From assembly GCF_000832015.1 (NCBI RefSeq), contig NZ_JXCJ01000001.1, positions 3,059,976-3,123,975 of the forward strand: 64,000 nt of DNA, written 5' to 3'. Origin of the DNA: Gilvimarinus agarilyticus (GTDB taxonomy: Bacteria > Pseudomonadota > Gammaproteobacteria > Pseudomonadales > Cellvibrionaceae). Both the position numbers and the translations under genes were made by a program. A model generated the notes under the pieces. The model ran no database searches. It was not told the DNA's origin and was given only the letters and a program-made list of their open reading frames with translations. How positions within the stretch are numbered: position 1 is the first letter of the stretch; each line of letters opens with the position of its first letter. Below are positions 52,436 to 61,685 of this stretch, one piece after another.

Positions 52436-52474
52436 CTAAATGTACCGCTATGTTATTAATGTGCCTGTCTAATT

Positions 52475-54298
52475 TTAATGGGCCAATGTAGCTTTACGAG
52501 TCAGTGAGAACTCTTTCACCTGCGTTACCCCATCCACCATATAAGTGATTTGGTAGCGGCCATAAAACCCGTCTAGCGTCACCTTACCCGCCGCATCAGT
52601 TTGGCCTTCTAAGCGTGTATGCCACCTGCTTTTAACAAGCTTCTGCTGCGCCAGCGCATTGGGCTTAGCGTGGCCATCGGCACCCATTAACGCCCCCAAA
52701 GGTTGCCACATTGTGGGCTCATAAAACCCCCAACGAGTAATACCAACCGTTGCCGGGTGGGCAAACACGGCGGTGTAAAAATCGCGATCGTACTGCGCCT
52801 GACCGGCCTGATCGCGGGTGCTTAGGTCGTACTCGGTAATACGCAGCGGCAAGCCAAACTCGGCAAACCGGTCAAGTATTGGCCAGAGCTTGTCGGGCGG
52901 TGTTACCAGCGAGCTAAAATGCCCTTGCAACCCAATACCGTGTATGGGGGCACCCAAAGCCCGCAGTGTTTTAATGGTTTGGTAGTAGTGATCTTGCTGA
53001 AACTGGTTGTCGCCGCCGTCGGTTAGAATCGAGTTCTCGTTAATATACAACACGGCTTCGGGGTATTGCGCGTGAACCCGTTTATACCAATCGGCTACCG
53101 TATCCAAGCCGACAATATCGGTCCAATCTTTTTCGTGGCGAAGCTCGTTGATTACGTCCAGCTCTTTAATACCGTAGCGTTTTAAAAACGGTATCACCTC
53201 ATCGATGTGTTTATTCACCCGAGCAATAAACGCCGCCCGGTCATCTTTTAACGCTACCAACTCTTGCGGACTAAAACCAAAACCCGGATACAATAAAACA
53301 TGGCCACGGGTAGGTATATTATTATGCTGTAAATAGCTCGCCATCGCCTCGTAATCGGCGCGGCGCTCGGGGTTTGCCCAACCCCAATCGGCCCAATAGA
53401 TAGGTGTTGTGGCCACATTAAAATACTCTGTTAACCAGTGTCTATAACGCTCGGCCTCGGAGGTTTTTTGCAACAATAACGGGTTAATGAAGGTGCCAAA
53501 CTGGTAGTCGTGGTCAAGCTGCTCGATAACGACGTCTTGCTGGCTAAGTGGCGCCCCATCGGCGTTTGATAACTGCAACGTGATACTGCCGGTGCGGTTT
53601 TGAGTAATCATTTTCTCGGCGGTTGCACGCCAAGGCGCGTTTTGATCCATTCCGTTATAGCGAAGTGCCGTTACCGGCAGCTGCTCGGTCGCTGTGTCCG
53701 GCGCTAATCGCAGTATCGCCACGCCGGCCACGTCCAGAGTTTGCGCGCCTAACGCTAGATGTAAACTCAAACCCAAACTCCCCTTTGGGTAGTCAGTTTC
53801 AGCCCGACCCAGTGCAACCACCTGAGTCCACTGTTCGGTAACGTTGGTGCTCACGTCAGCGATGGAATGCCACTCGGGCTCGTTGCGCTCTACATAACCC
53901 AAAACCTTCGCCTCACCCGTGCCGGGAGCTGCGCGCAGGTACAAACTGGCTAACACCCATTCGCCCTTTTGCACCGGTTGACTATTGTTATCTGAATGTA
54001 AAGTAACCGCCCACGGATTGGCCGAGCCTTGCTTTGTATGCACCCGTAAAAACTGAGTAAACAGCGGGTGCTCAACCGGTAGCCACTCATGGCTTTGTGA
54101 GGTGCCCGCACCCGACACACGAATGTCCGGCCTCTCGTTATCGGCGGGTAAAATCAGCTGCGGCGCCGCCTGATGGGGCAGCTGTTTTAGCAACCGGTCA
54201 AGATATCCGGGTACGTCAGTCGCCGCAGTGGGCAGTGCCACCCACAGAGAAAAGACGACCAAGCAGTATGGGATCCGCTTGCGTGTGTGTTTTAGCAT
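52475..54298 (-). CDS. GH10 family endo-beta-1,4-xylanase-like enzyme
   Basis: The start at ATG 54298 (MLKHTRKRIPYCLVVFS) gives 607 residues with a signal peptide. Residues ~30-210 form a beta-sandwich region resembling a carbohydrate-binding module. Residues ~230-530 are a GH10 barrel: TRGHVLLYPG, acid/base glutamate E385 in DVINELRHE, GIGLQGHF and nucleophile E489 in LRITEYDLS. A short C-terminal domain (GKVTLDGFYGRYQITY) follows. In GH10 the acid/base motif is usually WDVVNE; here it is LDVINE. The substrate is probably xylan or a related beta-glycan. The gene lies downstream of the 1371-residue fusion. Confidence 0.88.
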   Translation of the reverse strand: MLKHTRKRIPYCLVVFSLWVALPTAATDVPGYLDRLLKQLPHQAAPQLILPADNERPDIRVSGAGTSQSHEWLPVEHPLFTQFLRVHTKQGSANPWAVTLHSDNNSQPVQKGEWVLASLYLRAAPGTGEAKVLGYVERNEPEWHSIADVSTNVTEQWTQVVALGRAETDYPKGSLGLSLHLALGAQTLDVAGVAILRLAPDTATEQLPVTALRYNGMDQNAPWRATAEKMITQNRTGSITLQLSNADGAPLSQQDVVIEQLDHDYQFGTFINPLLLQKTSEAERYRHWLTEYFNVATTPIYWADWGWANPERRADYEAMASYLQHNNIPTRGHVLLYPGFGFSPQELVALKDDRAAFIARVNKHIDEVIPFLKRYGIKELDVINELRHEKDWTDIVGLDTVADWYKRVHAQYPEAVLYINENSILTDGGDNQFQQDHYYQTIKTLRALGAPIHGIGLQGHFSSLVTPPDKLWPILDRFAEFGLPLRITEYDLSTRDQAGQAQYDRDFYTAVFAHPATVGITRWGFYEPTMWQPLGALMGADGHAKPNALAQQKLVKSRWHTRLEGQTDAAGKVTLDGFYGRYQITYMVDGVTQVKEFSLTRKATLAH

Positions 54299-54389
54299 TA
54301 TCAACGACACTCTCATCACATATGTCTGAATATTTAACCCGCCACCACCACAAAGCAATATTTAGTCAGCGCCGCGTGGAATAAAACGA

Positions 54390-57300
54390 TTAATCGGGGT
54401 ATTTTTCTTCAAGCTCTGATGAGTGCCAAAAGCCACTTTGTTGCCTTGTTGCCGCACGAACCCTGGCCACCTGCTTGGCACTGATCGCCGGAGCACTATT
54501 GCCAAAAGCATTGCGGACATAAGTCAACACGGCCGCCATGTCGTTGTCATCAAGCAAGTTTTTAAACTGCGTCATGGGCACGTGACCGGCGTAATCCTGC
54601 CCCTTTACGGTAATAGGCCCAATTAAACCGTGAAGGGCAATATCGATAAGCCGCTCCGCATTGCCGGTAACCCACTCTGTACCAGCCAGTGGCGGAAACT
54701 GCGCCGCAGGTAATCCTTTACCATCGAGCTGATGGCAAGTAGCACAGTAACCTTCTCGACGATAAATCTCTTTGCCCTCTTGCCACCTAGCTTGCAGCTC
54801 GGGAGAAATTTTAAGGGTGTCCTCCTGTGAGGCTTGCTCGGGCAATGTAACGCTACCGCCGAGGTACTTCGCCACCTGCACGTACGCTTGTCGCGCCCAC
54901 TGATCGACCGGCAACCTAGCGGCGGCCACGACAATATCAAGTGCTTTATCGCCTTTGAGCCACGAGGCGGCGATAACCGCCTCGAGCCTCACTCGTGGAT
55001 GTTTGTCTGAGGCCGCCGCCAGTAAGAGTGCTTGCGCATCGTCAAATTCAGGTAGGTTATAACGAACGGCCCGCACCGCCGCTGCGCGTACCTGATACGA
55101 TTTTGCCTGCAATAACTGCCGAGCAAGTTGCAAATCTTGCGGGTGCTCAGAGAGGCTGACCCACAAAGCCTCTAACTGCAAAGACTCGGTGTCGTCTCCG
55201 TTGCTGCTTAGGCTTTGCAGCCACCGGGCTTTACTGGCCTGTAGTTCGGCAGCAGGCAATTTACGCAGCTCACGTCTGACGCGCGAGCGCAAGTGCAGGT
55301 CGTCGCTGTTAAGGCGTTGCCATAATGCATCGGTATCCAGCTGGGTAAGATCTTTTGCCTCAACCAAAGCACGCCCGGGGTAGCTCACACGGTAGATACG
55401 GCCGTGGGCGTGATCGCGCAACGGGTCGCGGGCGTTGTGCTGCATATGGCCAATCAACTGGTTATGCCAGTCGACCACGTAAAGTGAACCGTCGGGGGCA
55501 AAATCCATATCCACCGGACGAAAGTTCGGATCGCTCGATTGGTACAAATCCACTCGAAACTGACTGCTGTAACCTGCCCCGGAATCGCTAATGCTGTGCT
55601 GCTTAGCGCCCAAAAAACCGATACTGTTATTCAGTAAATAATCACCCTGCACCTCACTTGGGAAGTGCTCACTGGAGATAAACACTAAACCGGAGGTAGG
55701 CCGTACTCGCTGGCTCTCTTGCACGAGCGACTCTGTGCCCACGGTTAGCTCGCCATAATGGGTGTTGATCTCTACCGGTAACATCCAGTGCATATCGGGA
55801 TTAGAGGTCGACAAAAAGAAGTCCTGCCCCCAGCGATCAAAAGCGATACCCCACGGGTTGGGTATATGAGTTTGCACCAGCCGCTCAAGTTTTTGTGTTT
55901 TTGGCTCAAACCGATAAAAACCGCCATTGACCGCCCGCACCGGCCCGTACGCGGTTTCAATATTAGAGTGTAGAAAAACGCCCTCGGCCAAAATTAAGCT
56001 ACCAAATGGATCGCGGGTAAACGCACTAATGGCATGGTGGGTATCGTGGGTATCGAAGCCGCTTAAAATAATATCCCGAGTATCCGCACGGTCATCACCA
56101 TCGGTATCGCGCAATAAAACTAAGTTAGGTGCCTGCGATACATACACGCCTTCAGGGGTTAGCTCAAAGCCTACAGGTAAATGCAATTGATCGGCAAAGA
56201 TGGTTTCCTTATCGGCTTTGCCATCGTTGTCGGTATCTTCGTAAATCAATATTTTGTCGTTAGGCCGCGGATCACCCACTTTGTAATGGGGGTAACTCGG
56301 CATCACCGCCACCCATAGGCGACCTTTACCATCAAAGGTTACCTGCACCGGGTTGGCCAAGTTGGCAAACTCCCGCTCCGAGGCAAACAGCTCAATCTTA
56401 TAGCCATCGGCCATGGTAAACCGGTCCAGCGCTTCCTGGCCGTACAAATACGGGCTTTCCGCGCTTTGTGGCGAGTTTGTGATCACCGCCCGCAACGCAA
56501 CCGTTGCCGCATCGGCGCTTGCGCGATCAAACGGCTTGTTATTCAGTCTTGCCCAAATTTCGGCCTCGCGGTTGTCGGTTAACTGGCGCGACTTTAGTAG
56601 CTCATCTGGGTAGTTATCTGGCCCGTACGGTTCAAAACGACGCCCGTGGACATGCACGCCGTTGGGCATTTGGTAGTGGTTAAGCCAGTAAAAGTTTTTC
56701 TCATTCACCACATCGACTAAGTTGCGACTTGACGCTGACTCCTGGCTCGATTCGCCAAACAACAAATTATTTAACAGGCGGCCAAAACGGCGATAACCCT
56801 GCTGGTTTAACTGAGCACCATTGACGGTAAGTTGCTCAGTCCCCGTGGTAAACCAACGCAACGTGTCGGTAAACACATCGACAAATTCAACGCCTTTTTG
56901 CTCCGCTACTGTCTTCATCGCTTGCATATAGAGAGCTAAATTAGCATTGGTACTCGTGCCGTCAGGAAGGTTATGATCGTAAGACAGGTCCTGAAAAGCG
57001 ATAGGTGACACCAAAACCAAACGCGGTGCGCTTTTGCCGTTATAGCGCTGCGTTAATGTATGGTCGACAAATGCCGCCAGCTCTTTTTTATAAGCCTCAA
57101 CCCCCGCCTTGCCGGCAAACGACTCGTTAAAGCCAAAAAATGCCAGCACGACATCTGACTCAAGCTCGCTCAGCCATTGATCGGGGGTGGCGTAGTGACC
57201 TGCGCCACTGTGATGAGAGAATTCAGGCCTCAGGGTTTCACCGCCGCTAAACGCCCACTGCGAATCTCGCGATGCGTGCGGGCGAAATACCGGCGTCATC

Positions 57301-58505
57301 CCTGGGCGCGCCAAATTGCGCACCCGAATGTTCTGCTTTGGATGGCGCGCGTACAACTCGCTTTCAAAATACCCGTAATGCAACATCCGCTCAGCCAAGC
57401 CATTGCCAATTAAGGTGACCGAGTCGTTACTTTTTAAGCGTAAGTTTATTGGCGTTAACGGCGCCTGCGCAGCACTAGCCAACGCCTCTTTGGTTAGGAT
57501 TGAGCGGCCCGAGCGCCCGAGGGAAAAGTCGTCAACCTTCATACCTCGCGTAACAAAGTAATCGGGCTTTTGAAAGCCATAAAACGAGGGTTCGTAACGG
57601 TCAACAGGGGTAACGTCAGCGCGCTCCGGAACCTTTTTACCCAGTAAATAATAACTGGCATTAACCACTAAACGGCGCAATGCGGGCTCGGCAAAGTCGA
57701 CGGCAGCCCCCGCAGTCGTGGCAAACACTGTGCCCATTGCGGCACCATCGGGGGTCGGATACGACTTTAACCACGCCAGTGGCATCATGGGATTGTTCTT
57801 CTCGTCGTGCAGGGCTTTCGAGTCTCGCGCCAACGACTCGGTCACCGCGCCCCGCAGCAGCACCGTTGCCTGTTGCTGATCAAGATGCTCAATACCGTAG
57901 ATATCGGACTGGGTAAAGATATCCGCCGCGGCGTTTAATATCGGATGCTGACGATGGATTTGCTCAACCACGGCCCGGCCACCCTGCACTTTATGTTCGC
58001 CATGGTGATTAAGCCAATTTTCGCCGATAACATTCAGGCCAAAGTTTTGCCAATCGTAGCCACCGTAATGGTCATCATTATTAAACGCGTGGGTCGCGGT
58101 GCGGATCGCTACGACCGGCTTGGCGGCGTTTAAATAATCCAAAATCGGCTGCAACTGCTCGCCGGAAAGCGTGCGCCAGCGTGTTCCCAGCACCAACAAG
58201 TCGGCGGTATCAAGCGCCGCCAAGCCCGGGATATTACTCGTTTCGTTAGGGTTTATAATGTCCCGTGTTTTATCCATCGCGAACAATACGGAGGTTTTAA
58301 AACCGTGCGACTGACTTAAAATTTTAGCCAGCATCGGTGCCCACTCTTCCGAGCGGTATTCTTCATCACCCGAGACGAAAACAATGTGTTTATCTTGTTT
58401 CAGTGCTTGCGGTGGTTCAAATACTAAATACTCAGTATCGTTAGCCAAACTTAAACGACTAAAACACAATAAAGCAATGCCAAAACTAATCGTCAGGGAC
58501 TTCAT
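54390..58505 (-). CDS. 1371-residue secreted fusion: ThuA-like, SGNH-like, propeller, HEAT and cytochrome c domains
   Basis: Signal peptide (1-22). ThuA-like amidotransferase fold (about 35-300; HIVFVSGDEEYRSEEW, RTATHAFNN). SGNH-like domain (about 350-595; LIGNGLAERM, FFGFNESFAG, QLNQQGYRRFG), in which the usual catalytic Ser and His are replaced. PVC-type membrane-bound dehydrogenase propeller (about 690-1045; DTDNDGKADKETIF, VVDWHNQLIGHMQHN). HEAT-like repeats (about 1075-1200). Single-haem cytochrome c with CATCH (C1254, C1257, H1258). This order is typical of Planctomycetes/Verrucomicrobia/Bacteroidetes. It is probably an extracytoplasmic sugar oxidation or ligand-binding protein. Horizontal origin is inferred. 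Confidence 0.88.
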   Translation of the reverse strand: MKSLTISFGIALLCFSRLSLANDTEYLVFEPPQALKQDKHIVFVSGDEEYRSEEWAPMLAKILSQSHGFKTSVLFAMDKTRDIINPNETSNIPGLAALDTADLLVLGTRWRTLSGEQLQPILDYLNAAKPVVAIRTATHAFNNDDHYGGYDWQNFGLNVIGENWLNHHGEHKVQGGRAVVEQIHRQHPILNAAADIFTQSDIYGIEHLDQQQATVLLRGAVTESLARDSKALHDEKNNPMMPLAWLKSYPTPDGAAMGTVFATTAGAAVDFAEPALRRLVVNASYYLLGKKVPERADVTPVDRYEPSFYGFQKPDYFVTRGMKVDDFSLGRSGRSILTKEALASAAQAPLTPINLRLKSNDSVTLIGNGLAERMLHYGYFESELYARHPKQNIRVRNLARPGMTPVFRPHASRDSQWAFSGGETLRPEFSHHSGAGHYATPDQWLSELESDVVLAFFGFNESFAGKAGVEAYKKELAAFVDHTLTQRYNGKSAPRLVLVSPIAFQDLSYDHNLPDGTSTNANLALYMQAMKTVAEQKGVEFVDVFTDTLRWFTTGTEQLTVNGAQLNQQGYRRFGRLLNNLLFGESSQESASSRNLVDVVNEKNFYWLNHYQMPNGVHVHGRRFEPYGPDNYPDELLKSRQLTDNREAEIWARLNNKPFDRASADAATVALRAVITNSPQSAESPYLYGQEALDRFTMADGYKIELFASEREFANLANPVQVTFDGKGRLWVAVMPSYPHYKVGDPRPNDKILIYEDTDNDGKADKETIFADQLHLPVGFELTPEGVYVSQAPNLVLLRDTDGDDRADTRDIILSGFDTHDTHHAISAFTRDPFGSLILAEGVFLHSNIETAYGPVRAVNGGFYRFEPKTQKLERLVQTHIPNPWGIAFDRWGQDFFLSTSNPDMHWMLPVEINTHYGELTVGTESLVQESQRVRPTSGLVFISSEHFPSEVQGDYLLNNSIGFLGAKQHSISDSGAGYSSQFRVDLYQSSDPNFRPVDMDFAPDGSLYVVDWHNQLIGHMQHNARDPLRDHAHGRIYRVSYPGRALVEAKDLTQLDTDALWQRLNSDDLHLRSRVRRELRKLPAAELQASKARWLQSLSSNGDDTESLQLEALWVSLSEHPQDLQLARQLLQAKSYQVRAAAVRAVRYNLPEFDDAQALLLAAASDKHPRVRLEAVIAASWLKGDKALDIVVAAARLPVDQWARQAYVQVAKYLGGSVTLPEQASQEDTLKISPELQARWQEGKEIYRREGYCATCHQLDGKGLPAAQFPPLAGTEWVTGNAERLIDIALHGLIGPITVKGQDYAGHVPMTQFKNLLDDNDMAAVLTYVRNAFGNSAPAISAKQVARVRAATRQQSGFWHSSELEEKYPD

Positions 58506-58919
58506 ATTATTTTCCTGTGGCTCTTTTATAGATCTTATTAGGTATAGCCTAGTGCGCAGTTAGCGGTGCACTAGGTAGCGCCATGTATAGCAAGGCCGGC
58601 AAGGGTAAATCACGGAACAGCTTTTTATCATTATCAATGCTTTCAAGACTGCCCAATGTCTCAAATAAAAACAAGCCACAGGTGCCCGAGACATGCAGAA
58701 GTTTACAATAATTATCAAAATATAAGATTGTGCCCCTGTAGCCCAACCGGTAGCCAACGCTAATAAATGATCAACTTCTCGGGTAAAATGTCACCCAGAA
58801 AACTCGAATAACAACTAAACCGCCGCGATACCCCAAGATGGCGCAGCGAGCCTCTGCGTCCGTACCGGCTGATCATCTTTACATTTGGCTTTTAAAAACA
58901 CTAGGAGAAAATAACAATC
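58506..58919. other. gene-free interval between divergent genes
   Basis: These 414 bp hold no convincing gene. CCTAGTGC and GCACTAGG (58548-58555, 58568-58575) form a dyad about 45 bp upstream of the fusion gene and may be an operator. The GntP gene's ribosome-binding site AGGAG lies at about 58903-58907. Two 65-residue minus-strand frames here overlap in different frames and are not protein-like. Confidence 0.6.
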
Positions 58920-60269
58920 ATGTCTGCTAGCTACTTACTTACGCTTACTGTCGTCAGCATTGCCCTACTGCTGTTTTTAATTATTGTTCTGCGCTTGCAG
59001 GCCTTTGTTGCCCTGTTGTTGATTAGCATGCTGGTGGCCATTGCCGGTGGTGTACCACTGCCAGAGGTAGCCGGCGTCATTCAAGCGGGCATGGGCAGCA
59101 CCCTCGGCTACATTGCCATTGTGATTGGCCTGGGCACCATGATCGGCGAGATCTTGCAGGTATCCGGTGGTGCGCAGCAAATTGCCAACACCCTCACACG
59201 TAAAGCCGGTACCCAGCGCGCTCCCTGGGCACTGATGACGCTGGGGCTGATTGTCGCGATTCCGGTATTCTTCGAAGTTGCTCTGATTCTGTTTATTCCG
59301 CTGGTTTACAACCTGGCCCGGCGCACCGGGAAATCTCTGTTGTATTACGGCATACCACTGGTAGCCGGTATTGCCGTGGCCCACTCGTTTATTCCCCCTA
59401 CCCCCGGCCCCGTCGCCGTCGCCTCGTTGCTCGGGGCCGATCTCGGTTGGGTAATTCTGATTGGGTTACTCGCGGGCATTCCTGCGGCGATTATTGGCGG
59501 CATTGTGTTTGGGCGCTTCATCGGCGGGCGCATTCATGCGCCGTTACCAGAGTTCGCGCAAGCTCACCTAGCGTCACAAGAACAAACCACGCGGCCGCAA
59601 CCGGGCTTTGCACTGGTGCTAAGCATTATTTTAGTACCGCTCGTGATGATTTTACTCAACACCGCCTCCAAAGCGTGGCTGGAGCCAGAGCATCCTGTGG
59701 TCAATATCATGGCCTTTATCGGGCACCCCTTTACGGCTTTGCTCACAGCCACGCTGCTCGCTTTTTATTTTTTGGGTACCCGGCTGGGCTTCAGCCGCGA
59801 TGAAATTCAGCGCGTCGCCACTCGCTCTATGGAGCCGGTGGGCATGATTATTTTGCTCACGGGCGCCGGCGGCGTGTTTGGTAAGGTGCTCATCTCCGCA
59901 GGGGTGGGCGACGCGCTGGTCGAGACAATGACCCGCTCCAACTTACCCGTGGTACTTTTCGCTTTTTTGATTGCCACTGTGGTTCGGGTGTCGCAAGGCT
60001 CGGCAACTGTCTCCATGGTAACCACCGCAGGTCTGGTTGCGCCGCTGATTCAGACAGGCGGTTACTCTGAGCCCGTAGTGGCCTGTGTGGTTATCGCCAT
60101 TGCGTGTGGCGCCACGGTGCTCTCACACGTGAACGACTCTGGATTTTGGCTGGTAAAACAGTATATGGGGCTCACCGAGAAACAAACCCTGGCCTCCTGG
60201 ACAGTACTGGAAACTATTCTGGGGCTCGTGGGTTTATCGGTGGTGCTGGTACTTAGCTTTTTGCTGTAA
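58920..60269 (+). CDS. GntP-family gluconate/organic acid:H+ permease
   Basis: This 449-residue inner-membrane transporter has about 12-14 hydrophobic helices. Family blocks are GMGSTLGYIAIVIGLGTMIGE (in part), PVFFEVALILFIPLVYN, HSFIPPTPGPVAVASLLGAD and the C-terminal GSATVSMVTTAGLVAP and SHVNDSGFWLVKQYMGL. It would import gluconate or a related sugar acid by proton symport. The neighbouring secreted oxidoreductase-type fusion and the GMC dehydrogenase could generate such sugar acids. That link is inference. Confidence 0.93.
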   Translation: MSASYLLTLTVVSIALLLFLIIVLRLQAFVALLLISMLVAIAGGVPLPEVAGVIQAGMGSTLGYIAIVIGLGTMIGEILQVSGGAQQIANTLTRKAGTQRAPWALMTLGLIVAIPVFFEVALILFIPLVYNLARRTGKSLLYYGIPLVAGIAVAHSFIPPTPGPVAVASLLGADLGWVILIGLLAGIPAAIIGGIVFGRFIGGRIHAPLPEFAQAHLASQEQTTRPQPGFALVLSIILVPLVMILLNTASKAWLEPEHPVVNIMAFIGHPFTALLTATLLAFYFLGTRLGFSRDEIQRVATRSMEPVGMIILLTGAGGVFGKVLISAGVGDALVETMTRSNLPVVLFAFLIATVVRVSQGSATVSMVTTAGLVAPLIQTGGYSEPVVACVVIAIACGATVLSHVNDSGFWLVKQYMGLTEKQTLASWTVLETILGLVGLSVVLVLSFLL

Positions 60270-60522
60270 GTGCCTCGGCGAGGTACAGCGGCCCGCTTTT
60301 ACGGACAAGCAAACAAAAACCTTCGCGTAACTATCCTCAGCGCATAGCACGGGTTACCTCCTGCGGCATCGTAAGAAGTAACCCTCCGGGCAACGCAGCA
60401 CAAACAAAGTCGTAATCAACCAATGCCATCGTTTAGCCACACACTAGGTAGCTGATTTAAACCACCGGATACCAGATCAAGTTTGGCCTCGATCGCGCCA
60501 GGGGCGGCTATCCCCCAGCCTT

Positions 60523-61419
60523 TTACTGGGCCCACTTGGCTAAAAAAGCTAAATACTTTCTAAAAACGAACTTGGCTCCCTCTGGCGCCGACTTATTTAA
60601 ACTGTGGTCGCCACCTTTAACCTCATAGTACTCCACATCATGGCCTTGCTTATCCAGCTCGCGGACAAACTCACGCGTCATATCAACCGGCACGAGTGGA
60701 TCACTGTCGCCATGAGATAAAAAGAATGGAGGATCGCTTGAGTCTAAATAGGTAACCGGCGACATCGCCACCCGAACAGCGCTTAAACCCGCCGTATCGC
60801 CACCGGCTAAGCGCGTAAGCATCGGGCTATCGTTGTATTTCTCTAAGCTAAAATCACCAACAGGCGCAGACTGCGCTGCCACAGCGTGTACGCTAGAGTC
60901 GACGCCTGAGTACAAGCCATAATCCGAAAACGCATCTGAGTTGCCAGTTACGCCCACCATAACCGCCAAATAACCACCCGCCGACGCCCCGGTGACAATG
61001 ATTCGCTCAGGGTCGATATGGTATTTCTCTGCATTGGCCTTTAAATAGCGTATTGCCACCTTAATATCATCAACGGCGGCGGGAAACTTATACTCGGGTG
61101 ACAACCGGTACATTGCGCTGGCCGCCACAAATCCGAGTTTTGATAGTTTAACAATCTGCGTGTTCTTCGAGCTTTTATCACCCGAGACAAACCCACCACC
61201 ATGGATCATTACCAACACTGGGCGAGGCTTTACTGGGTTTTTGTCCGGAAAGGCAATATTAATCGACAGCGGCACCCCGTCCACTTCACCAATAGGCAAA
61301 TCTTCATACAGACCTTTTAAAGATTGCGGTTTATCGATCGCGCCACAAGACAATAAGCTCAATAAAAACGCCGACAAAACCATATACTGAATAGACAGTA
61401 CAGCCATACTCTTGCTCAT
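60523..61419 (-). CDS. alpha/beta-hydrolase lipoprotein esterase (BD-FAE/HSL-like)
   Basis: The start at ATG 61419 (MSKSMAVLSIQYMVL) gives 298 residues with a lipobox LLSCG. The oxyanion motif HGGGFVSGDKSS, nucleophile elbow GASAGGYLA, the acidic residue in SHGDSDPLVPVDM and the final histidine in GGDHSLN complete the Ser-Asp-His triad. The IHGGG type is common in carbohydrate-ester esterases (acetyl or feruloyl) of polysaccharide utilisation loci. Envelope-anchored side-chain removal from xylan fragments would fit the GH10 neighbour but is inference. Confidence 0.88.
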   Translation of the reverse strand: MSKSMAVLSIQYMVLSAFLLSLLSCGAIDKPQSLKGLYEDLPIGEVDGVPLSINIAFPDKNPVKPRPVLVMIHGGGFVSGDKSSKNTQIVKLSKLGFVAASAMYRLSPEYKFPAAVDDIKVAIRYLKANAEKYHIDPERIIVTGASAGGYLAVMVGVTGNSDAFSDYGLYSGVDSSVHAVAAQSAPVGDFSLEKYNDSPMLTRLAGGDTAGLSAVRVAMSPVTYLDSSDPPFFLSHGDSDPLVPVDMTREFVRELDKQGHDVEYYEVKGGDHSLNKSAPEGAKFVFRKYLAFLAKWAQ

Positions 61420-61685
61420 AGCGCTTACCACTTAGGTTAAATAAATCGGTAACTGGGATGCCGGTGAGGCGGCTCGATGGAGTACGCTCATTTAAACAAA
61501 GCCTGCCATGCTTTAGGGGAGCTGGCAATATACTAACGGCTTTGAGTACTAGCCACTAGTGAGGCGCCCCTCCACCTCGTCGACTAAGCTCCTCCCCAAA
61601 AAACGCCGCATTCAGCCAATATAGTCGTTCGACGCCTATTCACAAGGCAACCACCCGAGATACTAAATACCGGTCAAAGCCGGAA

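Noticed and set aside
58732-58800. tRNA-like start (GCCCCTGTAGCCCAACCGGTAG) in the intergenic region before the GntP gene
   Set aside because: The D-arm-like wording is present, but there is no matching 3' acceptor strand, no T-loop GGTTCRA and no convincing anticodon stem.
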